Below, piece after piece: positions 1 through 5,629 of a stretch of DNA of 6,494 nucleotides. The stretch lies in NCBI GenBank assembly GCA_964487415.1, contig CAZAPQ010000137.1, positions 1 to 6,494 on the forward strand, written 5' to 3'. Source of the DNA: DRVV01 sp964487415. GTDB taxonomy: Archaea > Thermoproteota > Bathyarchaeia > Bathyarchaeales > Bathycorpusculaceae. The position numbers and the translations under genes were made by a program. How positions within the stretch are numbered: the stretch's first letter is position 1; each line of letters starts with the position of its first letter. The notes beneath the pieces were generated by a model. The model did no database searches. It worked only from the letters and a program-made list of their open reading frames with translations, and was not told the origin of the DNA.

Positions 1-127
1 CTTTGTAGGCTTCTCCTCCTTCAAAGCATTCTAAAAGAGCTGTTAAAACAGCGCGATGGGCTAGTTCCCCCATTCTGTAGAGGTTTGCCGAAAGTTCTTC
101 AAGACCCGTATCAATAATTCTGCTCAT
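1..127 (-). CDS. phoU: PhoU phosphate transport regulator, N-terminal part (runs off the left edge)
   Basis: The reading frame opens with ATG at 127 and stays open for 42 codons to the window edge. The peptide begins MSRIIDTGLEELSANLYRMG and continues with AHRAVLTALLECFEGGEAYK. This helical pattern (L..EL..L...M..L...A...AL....) is the start of the first three-helix bundle of PhoU proteins, which normally have about 210-230 residues, so roughly four fifths is missing. In the family, PhoU is a cytoplasmic metal-binding helical protein that acts with the Pst transporter to limit phosphate uptake or relay phosphate status. The metal-binding motifs lie beyond the visible part. It is the last visible gene of the pst operon, 11 bases after pstB. 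Identification rests on the N-terminal pattern plus its place directly behind pstB. This is a classical stand-alone PhoU without the DNA-binding domain carried by the divergent homologue at 3938-4981. Confidence 0.85.
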   Translation of the reverse strand, partial: MSRIIDTGLEELSANLYRMGELAHRAVLTALLECFEGGEAYK

Positions 128-133
128 CCGCTT

Positions 134-140
134 TCACCTC
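134..140 (-). promoter_or_regulatory. Strong Shine-Dalgarno of phoU, fused to the pstB stop codon
   Basis: On the minus strand GAGGTGA lies six bases before the phoU ATG at 127. Its first two bases are the last two bases of the pstB TGA stop (141-139). It is the strongest ribosome binding site in the operon, fixes the phoU start, and suggests translation by ribosomes finishing pstB. Confidence 0.75.
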
Positions 141-897
141 ATCCGAACTCTCCAGTTAAGTATCTCTCCGTTAACTCGTGCTTTGGATTCTCGAAAATTC
201 GCTTGGTCGGACCATATTCTATTAGTTCGCCAAGGTAAAGGAAGGCTGTGTAATCTGAAACTCTTGCTGCTTGTTGCATGTTATGGGTTACAATGATGAC
301 GGTGTAATTCTCAGCCAGTTTTCTTATGAGGGCCTCTATTTTTGCTGTGGCTATTGGGTCAAGAGCTGAACAGGGCTCATCCATCAACAGGACTTCTGGT
401 TCAACAGCTAACGCGCGTGCTATGCAAAGTCTCTGTTGCTGCCCGCCGGATAAGCTTGCTCCAGACTTGCCCAAGTCTTCCTTAACTTCGTCCCAAAGAT
501 TGGCTAGCTCCAAGCTTCGCCTAACAGCAGCCTCAAGGATTTTCTTGTCCCGGACGCCGTTCAATTTTAAGCCCGCAGCCACGTTGTCGTAGATGGACAT
601 CATGGGAAAGGGATTTGGCTTTTGAAAAACCATGCCTATCTTCCTCCTCACCATAACAGGGTCAACACCGTTATCATAGATGTTTATTCCATTAAACAGA
701 ACCTTTCCAGAAACCCGTGCGCCTGGGGTAATTTCATGCATCCTATTAAGGCAACGAATAAAAGTGGTTTTACCACACCCGGATGGACCGATGATGGCTG
801 TTACGGCATTCTCCTCAATTTTTATGTTGATGTCTTTCAGCACGTGTTTCGAGCCGAACCAAGCGTTTAAGTTTTGGATATCAAACTTGACCACCAT
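139..897 (-). CDS. pstB: Phosphate ABC transporter ATP-binding protein PstB
   Basis: This is a 252-residue cytoplasmic ATPase that powers phosphate import by the PstSCAB transporter. All nucleotide-binding motifs are present in order: Walker A GPSGCGKTT (37-45), Q-loop FQKPNPFPM (91-99) with the PNPFP sequence typical of PstB, ABC signature LSGGQQQR (149-156), Walker B VLLMDEP (169-175), D-loop SALD (177-180) and switch histidine H205 in VTHNMQQA. The length matches the family (about 250). The C-terminal LTERYLTGEFG also resembles the end of known PstB proteins. The ATG start overlaps the pstA stop by one base (TGATG), with a GGGAG SD eight bases upstream inside the end of pstA, so translation is probably coupled. 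Nothing is missing or broken. The identification as PstB rather than another ABC ATPase is secure from the motifs and from the pst context. Confidence 0.98.
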   Translation of the reverse strand: MVVKFDIQNLNAWFGSKHVLKDINIKIEENAVTAIIGPSGCGKTTFIRCLNRMHEITPGARVSGKVLFNGINIYDNGVDPVMVRRKIGMVFQKPNPFPMMSIYDNVAAGLKLNGVRDKKILEAAVRRSLELANLWDEVKEDLGKSGASLSGGQQQRLCIARALAVEPEVLLMDEPCSALDPIATAKIEALIRKLAENYTVIIVTHNMQQAARVSDYTAFLYLGELIEYGPTKRIFENPKHELTERYLTGEFG

Positions 898-1727
898 CAG
901 TATCTCTCCCTAGTCAAAACTCTCGCGGTTATGCTTATTCCCAAAACCAGCAGAATAAGCACAAGCGCCGATCCCCAGGCCAATGCTATCCAGTTTTCGA
1001 AGGGTGACATGGCAAATATAAAGACGTTTAATGCGAGATTAGCAACTGGGCGGTTCAATCCTGCGAACCACCACCGCCAAAAACCCATGCTGACAAGCAC
1101 AGGCGCCGATTCTCCGGCAATCCTTGCAATGGAAAGCAGTATCCCCGTGACTATGGTCTTTTTTGCTGCGCTAATCACGACTGTAATTGTGGTTTTCCAT
1201 CTCGGGATGCCTAGGGCAATAGCCGCTTCACGAATGCTCATAGGCACAAGTTTTAACGCTTCTTCAGTTGTCCTAGTCACTATGGGAATCATGATTATAG
1301 CCAATGCGAAGGCTGCTGCGGTAACCGAGAACCCTATTGAACGTGTAATTAAGGCGTAGGCAAAAACCCCTATAACAATTGATGGGACCCCGCTTAATAC
1401 GTCATGGAGGAATCTAACAATCACGGACAGTTTCGATTCGCCATATTCGCTTAGGAATATGCCAGACATTAACCCTATTGGAACACCGATGAGGGAAGCC
1501 AATCCAATAGTTATTAATGTTCCTTGGATAGCGTTTGCAACGCCTCCTCCGGTTTCGCCAACAGTAGGTGTGGGTTTAATGAAGAATTCTATGTTGATTG
1601 TAGAAAAGCCCCTTATAACCACCTCATATAGTATGCTGAAAAGGGGAACTAAGGCCGAAAGAAGGGCTAGGTAGACAAGAAACTTTACAAGGTGATCTTT
1701 GACAACTCTGAACTTGTAATAGTCCAT
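897..1727 (-). CDS. pstA: Phosphate ABC transporter permease PstA
   Basis: This is a 276-residue inner permease subunit that pairs with PstC to form the phosphate channel. About six hydrophobic segments are visible, roughly at residues 13-36, 68-92, 108-128, 133-151, 190-215 and 252-268. The cytoplasmic EAA loop that docks on PstB reads REAAIALG (166-173) and is followed by ARIAGESAP (201-209), both characteristic of the PstA/PstC family. I chose the ATG at 1727, four bases after the pstC stop, because GAGGG (1741-1737) lies nine bases upstream and it gives the usual short N-terminus. An in-frame TTG at 1745 would add six residues and overlap pstC by 14 bases, which seems less likely. The 3' end overlaps pstB by one base. 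Expected to be co-transcribed with the whole pst operon. Confidence 0.95.
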   Translation of the reverse strand: MDYYKFRVVKDHLVKFLVYLALLSALVPLFSILYEVVIRGFSTINIEFFIKPTPTVGETGGGVANAIQGTLITIGLASLIGVPIGLMSGIFLSEYGESKLSVIVRFLHDVLSGVPSIVIGVFAYALITRSIGFSVTAAAFALAIIMIPIVTRTTEEALKLVPMSIREAAIALGIPRWKTTITVVISAAKKTIVTGILLSIARIAGESAPVLVSMGFWRWWFAGLNRPVANLALNVFIFAMSPFENWIALAWGSALVLILLVLGISITARVLTRERY

Positions 1728-1731
1728 GTCT

Positions 1732-2727
1732 CTATTCCCTCGCAATCCCCCTTGTCAATCTGAGAGTCCGCCAAACAATCAGCCTAGCAAGAATGTTGAT
1801 TATCAAAGTTACAAACAGCAGAATGAGTCCTACATTGATTAAGGCGCTGATGTAGAGGTCGTAGGTTGCCTCCAAAAGTTCATTAGCTATTATGGCTGCC
1901 ATTGTATACCAAGCATCAAACATCGATGACGGCCAGACTTGAAATCTATTTCCAATAACCATTGTTATTGCCATGGTTTCGCCAACCGCACGTCCAAGAC
2001 CAAGAATCACCGCGCCTATAACTCCTGAACGGGCATAGCTGATCACGGTTTTTGCTGTTTCCCATTTTGTTGCGCCGAGAGCTATCATGGCTTCCCGCTG
2101 TGAATTCGGCACAGCCGAAAAAAGATCACGCATGACAGCAGAAACCGTTGGAATAATCATTATGGCTAGAACTATTCCACCCGTCAAGACGCCTCCACCG
2201 TAAATGGGCCCGGAGAAAACGGGGATAAAACCAAAAACTGCCTTCAGGTATGGATACACATGGTCACGAAGGAAGGGGATGAGCACAAATATTCCCCAAA
2301 GCCCATAAATAACGCTTGGAACAGCGGCCAAAAGCTCGACGAGAAAGGAAAACGCAACCCCGAATTTTTTAGGCACATATTCTGAAAGAGCTAATCCAAC
2401 ACCTAGGCTTATGGGCACACCTATTAAGAGGGCAATGGCCGAAGTGACTAAAGTGCCCAATATCAGCGGTAACACTCCAAAAATCCTAGAAACAGCGGGA
2501 TCCCATTTGGTGCCCGCGATAAAGTTTAAACCAAAAGTTTGCATGGAAAGCCAAGACCCCTTAACCAATTCGTAAACCATTAAACCAAGAAGTAAAAAGA
2601 TGCTAGAAGCAAATAGGGCGCTTACAAGTTTGAAAATATCGTCGCCTTTAAAATGGTTTTTAAGATGCGAAGCGGATTTTACGTTTAAATTGCGAATAAA
2701 AGGGGGTATTTTCTGTGAAATCTTCAT
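1732..2727 (-). CDS. pstC: Phosphate ABC transporter permease PstC
   Basis: This is a 331-residue integral membrane protein forming half of the phosphate channel. A hydrophilic, basic N-terminal tail (residues 1-30) precedes a first membrane segment at about 33-54. Further hydrophobic stretches lie at about 83-115, 124-151, 170-190, 223-248 and 289-315. The EAA loop REAMIALGATKW (201-212) and the GRAVGETMA motif (235-243) are typical of PstC, the first permease gene of pst operons. Length is at the upper end for the family because of the N-terminal tail. The ATG at 2727 is six bases past the pstS stop. The only SD-like sequence is GTGA formed at the pstS stop, so expression probably depends on coupling to pstS. 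The stop (TAG, 1732-1734) is four bases before pstA. Confidence 0.96.
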   Translation of the reverse strand: MKISQKIPPFIRNLNVKSASHLKNHFKGDDIFKLVSALFASSIFLLLGLMVYELVKGSWLSMQTFGLNFIAGTKWDPAVSRIFGVLPLILGTLVTSAIALLIGVPISLGVGLALSEYVPKKFGVAFSFLVELLAAVPSVIYGLWGIFVLIPFLRDHVYPYLKAVFGFIPVFSGPIYGGGVLTGGIVLAIMIIPTVSAVMRDLFSAVPNSQREAMIALGATKWETAKTVISYARSGVIGAVILGLGRAVGETMAITMVIGNRFQVWPSSMFDAWYTMAAIIANELLEATYDLYISALINVGLILLFVTLIINILARLIVWRTLRLTRGIARE

Positions 2728-2733
2728 GTCTCG

Positions 2734-3840
2734 TCACTTGCGTATTTGCTGTCCATTGAACGTTATCAAACGGATTGTCGCCTCATTATGCGCCACAACA
2801 CTTGATGGTAAAGGAACATAGTATAAATCAGCTGCATAATTTTGACCGTCATGCACAGCCCACCAGAGGAAATCCACTAAGGCTTTGGCAGTGGCCTCGT
2901 TCATGTTAGGCAAAACGTTCAATTCCTTGTATACGAGGATGTAGGATAAGCTTGTTATTGGATAAGCTCCGCGTGCTTGTGTGTTGCCAGCCAAACTGTC
3001 AACTATTGAAACCCTTGACCAGCTTGCGTCGCCCCTTGGCAAGGTTATAGCAGCATACTCTGCCGCTTTGGCAAATGATTCTATGCTAGGCTCGATGAAT
3101 TCGCCAGCTGCGTTCTGAACATATCCATACGCCAAATTATTCTTCTTTGCATATGTAAATTCAACATAGCCGATGGAGTAAGGCGTCTGCTGCACAAGGG
3201 CCGCAACTCCATCATTACCTTTCCCTCCAAGACCTGTCGGCCAATTGACGGATGTCCCTCTTCCAACAGTTTCCTTCCATTCTAAGCTGACATTTGACAG
3301 GTAGCTGGTCCAGATGAAAGTGGTGCCGCTTCCATCAGACCTATGCACTACAGTGATTGCTTGATCTGGAAGACTTATGCCAGGGTTTATTGCAGTAAGC
3401 CTCGCATCATTCCATCTAGTAATCTTTCCGAGATATATGTCTGCAAGAATTTCTCCTGTGAATTTAAGTCCTTTAGGTATGCCCGGCAGATTGTAAATTG
3501 GGACAACTCCTCCAATGGTTATTGGTATGTGCAAAGTGTTAGGCGCCTTTGCAGCCTGCGCCTCTGTGAGTGGAGCATCGCTGGCTGCAAAATGCACGGT
3601 CTTTTCAGTATGTTGTTGTATTCCTCCACCGCTTCCGATTCCTTGATAGTTAACTTGGACGTTAGGTTTGATCTTATGGTATTCTGCTGCCCACTTGTCA
3701 ATTAACGGAAAGGGGAATGTTGCTCCCGCGCCATTCAATGTTATTGTCTGCTCCGTTGCCAAATATTGATAAGCAAACGCGCTGGTGATAGCTACTGCGA
3801 TTATGGCTATTGGAATGGCAACTTTGTATATCATTTTCAT
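2734..3840 (-). CDS. pstS: Phosphate ABC transporter substrate-binding protein PstS
   Basis: This is the extracytoplasmic phosphate receptor of the Pst importer, 368 residues from the ATG at 3840. An N-terminal hydrophobic segment (about residues 4-24) with basic residues before it and an AFA-YQ site after it acts as a signal peptide or a membrane anchor. There is no lipobox cysteine. Phosphate-binding signatures are clear: GAGATFPFP (37-45), GIGSGGG (67-73), ASDAPLT (86-92) and HRSDGSGTT (166-174). The C-terminal LYYVPLPSSVV is also PstS-like. The ATG at 3840 is preferred because AAGGTGA lies five bases upstream. A GTG at 3849 would add three residues but sits inside that SD and cannot use it. 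First gene of the operon, with a TATA-like box at 3877-3884, so it should be the most strongly expressed and phosphate-regulated gene. Confidence 0.96.
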   Translation of the reverse strand: MKMIYKVAIPIAIIAVAITSAFAYQYLATEQTITLNGAGATFPFPLIDKWAAEYHKIKPNVQVNYQGIGSGGGIQQHTEKTVHFAASDAPLTEAQAAKAPNTLHIPITIGGVVPIYNLPGIPKGLKFTGEILADIYLGKITRWNDARLTAINPGISLPDQAITVVHRSDGSGTTFIWTSYLSNVSLEWKETVGRGTSVNWPTGLGGKGNDGVAALVQQTPYSIGYVEFTYAKKNNLAYGYVQNAAGEFIEPSIESFAKAAEYAAITLPRGDASWSRVSIVDSLAGNTQARGAYPITSLSYILVYKELNVLPNMNEATAKALVDFLWWAVHDGQNYAADLYYVPLPSSVVAHNEATIRLITFNGQQIRK

Positions 3841-3845
3841 ATACT

Positions 3846-3852
3846 TCACCTT
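3846..3852 (-). promoter_or_regulatory. Shine-Dalgarno that decides the pstS start
   Basis: On the minus strand AAGGTGA is followed by five bases and ATG (3840-3838). The competing GTG start (3849-3847) lies within this sequence, so the SD argues for the shorter protein. Confidence 0.7.
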
Positions 3853-3876
3853 TTCTTATCATTTAAGAAAGAAAAA

Positions 3877-3884
3877 TCTATATA
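3877..3884 (-). promoter_or_regulatory. Probable TATA box of the pst operon
   Basis: The minus strand reads GGTATATAGATTTTT here. TATATAGA centred near 3880 lies 40 bases before the pstS ATG. With the usual archaeal distance of about 25 bases from TATA box to transcript start, transcription would begin near 3855, just ahead of the SD. The same bases are one of three copies of TCTATAT/ATATAGA in this intergenic region, so a factor binding that motif would block TATA-binding protein. The position is inferred from the sequence only. Confidence 0.5.
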
Positions 3885-3898
3885 CCTTGCCCGAATAG

Positions 3899-3907
3899 AA
3901 AATATAG
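3899..3907 (+). promoter_or_regulatory. Probable TATA box of the AbrB-PhoU gene
   Basis: AAAATATAG, centred near 3903, lies about 35 bases before the ATG at 3938. This predicts a transcript start near 3929 and a very short leader. An alternative TATA at 3918-3925 would place the transcript start inside the gene, so that copy is more likely to be an operator than a promoter. It overlaps the left arm of an inverted repeat. Confidence 0.4.
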
Positions 3908-3924
3908 ATGAAAATTGTCTATAT
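3902..3924. promoter_or_regulatory. Inverted repeat ATATAGA-N9-TCTATAT, candidate operator
   Basis: The arms ATATAGA (3902-3908) and TCTATAT (3918-3924) are perfect seven-base inverted copies separated by nine bases. The repeat spans the probable TATA box to the start region of the AbrB-PhoU gene. A third copy, TCTATAT at 3877-3883, covers the pstS TATA box. A dyad of this size fits binding by a dimeric AbrB-type domain, but the motif is itself TATA-like and AT-rich, so part of the similarity may be chance. A role as operator is inference. Confidence 0.35.
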
Positions 3925-3925
3925 A

Positions 3926-3931
3926 GAGAGG
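3926..3931 (+). promoter_or_regulatory. Shine-Dalgarno of the AbrB-PhoU gene
   Basis: GAGAGG is followed by six bases and ATG at 3938. Another ATG at 3934 is only two bases away from it and opens a seven-codon frame (MNEGANK, stop at 3955-3957). The spacing therefore supports 3938 as the true start. Confidence 0.5.
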
Positions 3932-3937
3932 ACATGA

Positions 3938-4981
3938 ATGAAGGAGCAAACAAATGAGGAGACAAGAAAAATTCAGTTCACTGGAAAATCCACATATATA
4001 GTCTCACTTCCAAAAAAGTGGGTTACTTCACTAGGGTTAAAGGCTGGAAGCCCGATTGTGATAACTCAACAAAACAATTCACTCATTTTAACCCCGAAAG
4101 AAATGGCCAAACCTGCAACTCAGCCTGCAGAAGCCACCCTCACCATTTCAAGTAAAGATGATCCCGACACTATAACAAGGGCTATAATTTCCCTTTACTT
4201 AGTAGGCTACAACTTCATCATAGTGCGAACAAGAGAAGAACGCATAGGCACTATGCAAAGAAACGTGATAAAAGAGCTAACAAGGAAAAAGCTGGTCGGC
4301 ACAGAAATTATATCGGAAACCTCAAACGAAATCAAACTACAAACATTAGCAAGCTATCCCGAGCTCTCCGTTGAAAACGCTTTAAGACGCATGTGCATAA
4401 TTGCCACTTCAATGCACAACGACGCAATACAAGCACTGAAAAACATGGACAAAAAACTTGCCCAAGAAGTAATCCAGCTGGACGACGAAGTTGACCGCTT
4501 CAGCCTCTACATCATACGCCAGTTAAAAGTAGCTGTGCAAAACGGGAAAATCTTAAAGGACATCGGGCTTTCCAGCCCGCGGGACTGTCTAGGCTACAGA
4601 GTAATTGTAAAATTTGTTGAAAGAATAGCTGATCACGCTACACGCATTGCAGAAAACATTTTAGCACTAGAAGAAAAACCAAGCGAAGCAATTTTCCAGA
4701 TACTTAATGAAATGAGCACGCTCGCCCAAAATGTATTCGAAGACGCAATAAAAGCACTATTCAAAAAAGACTACGCCTTAGCAGACCGAGTTATTTCCAA
4801 AGCCAAAACAATAGCGACTATCGAAAACAAGGCAATAAACGAAATTCAGTATAAAACCAAACCGGCAGACATTTCTAACATAAGAATGATAACGGAAAGC
4901 ATACGGCGAACAGCAGAATACGCAAGCGACATAGCAGAAATAGTCCTAAACCTAAACATAAACCAAATAATCGCAAGATAA
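3938..4981 (+). CDS. AbrB/SpoVT-domain PhoU family phosphate uptake regulator
   Basis: This is a 347-residue cytoplasmic protein, probably a DNA-binding phosphate regulator. Residues 10-55 form an AbrB/SpoVT (MazE-like) swapped-hairpin domain: RKIQFTGKSTYIVSLPKKWV, then LGLKAGSPI. Residues about 65-135 form a mixed segment found in archaeal PhoU proteins of this type, though I cannot assign it a fold. Two PhoU helical repeats follow, at about 141-245 and 255-345. The first has the metal-binding-type motif ERIADHATRIAE (228-239). The second has the weaker RRTAEYASDIAE (323-334), where the usual D is replaced by E327. Archaeal proteins with this layout are annotated as phosphate uptake regulators. 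The gene is divergent from pstSCAB-phoU across 97 bases, which points to control of that operon and possibly of itself. Start chosen from the GAGAGG SD. The coding strand is markedly A-rich, unlike the next gene. Molecular role is inferred from domains and context. Confidence 0.9.
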   Translation: MKEQTNEETRKIQFTGKSTYIVSLPKKWVTSLGLKAGSPIVITQQNNSLILTPKEMAKPATQPAEATLTISSKDDPDTITRAIISLYLVGYNFIIVRTREERIGTMQRNVIKELTRKKLVGTEIISETSNEIKLQTLASYPELSVENALRRMCIIATSMHNDAIQALKNMDKKLAQEVIQLDDEVDRFSLYIIRQLKVAVQNGKILKDIGLSSPRDCLGYRVIVKFVERIADHATRIAENILALEEKPSEAIFQILNEMSTLAQNVFEDAIKALFKKDYALADRVISKAKTIATIENKAINEIQYKTKPADISNIRMITESIRRTAEYASDIAEIVLNLNINQIIAR

Positions 4982-4986
4982 TAATC

Positions 4987-5011
4987 CAACAAAACAAAGT
5001 CCATTTTGTTG
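4987..5011 (+). terminator. Inverted repeat after the AbrB-PhoU gene, possible transcript-end hairpin
   Basis: CAACAAAA (4987-4994) and TTTTGTTG (5004-5011) are perfect eight-base inverted copies with a nine-base loop, starting six bases after the TAA stop. The stem is mostly A-T and is followed by a pyrimidine-rich TCTCTTC rather than a pure T run. It may mark or protect the 3' end of the transcript. Archaeal termination depends chiefly on T runs, and the TTTT at 5004-5007 could serve. Confidence 0.35.
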
Positions 5012-5037
5012 TCTCTTCATGGAAGTGGAATAAATGG

Positions 5038-5046
5038 TTATTATAG
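5038..5046 (+). promoter_or_regulatory. Possible TATA box of the pyrimidine-dimer glycosylase gene
   Basis: TTATTATAG centred near 5042 lies 36 bases before the TTG start, the same distance as the boxes of the flanking genes. It is a poorer match to an archaeal TATA box than the others. The predicted transcript start would fall at the SD. Confidence 0.3.
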
Positions 5047-5065
5047 GGCATTTTGCAATAGATCT

Positions 5066-5072
5066 AAAGGTG
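5066..5072 (+). promoter_or_regulatory. Shine-Dalgarno fixing a TTG start
   Basis: AAAGGTG lies five bases before TTG at 5078, the same spacing as in pstS. There is no ATG or GTG near this position in frame, and the protein family begins MRLWS, so the TTG start is well supported. Confidence 0.7.
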
Positions 5073-5077
5073 TTTAG

Positions 5078-5521
5078 TTGAGGCTATGGTCTATTCATCC
5101 TAAGTATCTGGATCGTGTTGGTTTGATTGCTGTTTGGAGGGAGGGGCTTCTAGCTAAGCTGGTTTTGGAGGGTAAGACAAAGGGCTACCGTAATCATCCT
5201 CAACTTTTGAGGTTTAAAGGGTATGAGAAACCAGTCGATTTGATTGACGCTTACCTTTTCCAAATTTTTCTTGAAGCAAAAAGGAGGGGGTATTCGTTTG
5301 ATTATTCTAAAATAAGGGGTGTTAAGCTTCAAGGAGCTTTGGCGGTAACCCGTGGACAGTTAGAGTTTGAATTTGCTCACTTGTTGAAAAAGCTTGAAAA
5401 AAGGGATAAGAAAAAGCTTGAAGAATTGAAAGGCTTAAACCATAAAAATATTGAACCAAACCCGGTTTTTAGAGTTGTTGACGGCAATGTTGAGCCATGG
5501 GAAAAGCTGATAACCGGCTGA
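5078..5521 (+). CDS. Pyrimidine dimer DNA glycosylase (T4 endonuclease V family)
   Basis: This 147-residue protein belongs to the family of T4 DenV (Pfam Pyr_excise). DenV flips and excises UV-induced cyclobutane pyrimidine dimers, then nicks the abasic site to start base excision repair. The N-terminus MRLWSIHPKYLDRVGLIAVW followed by REGLL is typical of cellular members. R21-E22 align with R22-E23 of T4 endonuclease V, where E23 is the essential catalytic residue. The segment KGYRNHPQLLRF (35-46) is a family hallmark. EAKRRGYSFD matches the ECLKRGFNI region of the phage enzyme. The phage enzyme uses the amino group of Thr2 as nucleophile. Here the chain starts one residue shorter to the Glu, so Met1 itself may take that place. 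Length is normal for the family. TTG start with AAAGGTG five bases upstream. It has its own probable promoter and no evident tie to phosphate genes. The coding strand is G/T-rich, unlike the upstream gene. The activity is inferred from homology recognised by eye. Confidence 0.85.
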   Translation: MRLWSIHPKYLDRVGLIAVWREGLLAKLVLEGKTKGYRNHPQLLRFKGYEKPVDLIDAYLFQIFLEAKRRGYSFDYSKIRGVKLQGALAVTRGQLEFEFAHLLKKLEKRDKKKLEELKGLNHKNIEPNPVFRVVDGNVEPWEKLITG

Positions 5522-5529
5522 ACTATTCA

Positions 5530-5535
5530 TTTTTT
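5530..5535 (+). terminator. Oligo-T tract after the glycosylase gene
   Basis: A run of six T residues begins eight bases after the TGA stop. Archaeal RNA polymerase commonly terminates at such runs, and the next gene has its own TATA box, which fits separate transcription units. Confidence 0.45.
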
Positions 5536-5588
5536 GCGTCCAGTTATCCATAATTTACTCTCTTTGAACGCGCTAACTAAAAGGCGTA

Positions 5589-5598
5589 TTTTATATAC
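5589..5598 (+). promoter_or_regulatory. TATA box of the TspO-like gene
   Basis: TTTTATATAC is the best match in the window to an archaeal TATA box. Its centre is 35 bases before the ATG at 5630, predicting a transcript start near 5620 and a leader of about ten bases. No convincing SD is present in that leader (only GATGAT), so the mRNA may be translated as a near-leaderless message. Confidence 0.6.
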
Positions 5599-5629
5599 TT
5601 AATTTAAAACAAATTATTAGATGATTTGA

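Noticed and set aside
326..592. Plus-strand open frame antisense to pstB
   Set aside because: It overlaps the Walker B and signature region of PstB on the other strand. The peptide has no recognisable domain.
874..1359. Plus-strand open frame of 161 codons antisense to pstA
   Set aside because: It lies wholly opposite the clear pstA coding sequence, has no recognisable domain, and no promoter or SD. It is a shadow of pstA codon bias.
1728..1745. TTG at 1745 as the start of pstA
   Set aside because: It would add six residues and overlap pstC, with no better SD. The ATG at 1727 fits operon spacing and family length.
3343..3705. Plus-strand open frame of 120 codons antisense to pstS
   Set aside because: It runs opposite conserved phosphate-binding motifs of PstS and its cysteine-rich, low-complexity translation resembles no family.
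3841..3849. GTG at 3849 as the start of pstS
   Set aside because: The GTG is part of the AAGGTGA SD that serves the ATG at 3840, so it would lack an SD of its own.
3766..3957. Plus-strand open frame across the divergent promoter, including the seven-codon MNEGANK frame from ATG 3934
   Set aside because: It crosses the probable promoters, has no coding character, and the ATG at 3934 is only two bases from the SD. The overlapping frame from 3938 is the conserved protein.
4982..5077. Possible tRNA or small RNA in the gap between the regulator and glycosylase genes
   Set aside because: No cloverleaf, TTCGA-type arm or extended structure is visible. The region is explained by a short dyad, a weak TATA box and an SD.
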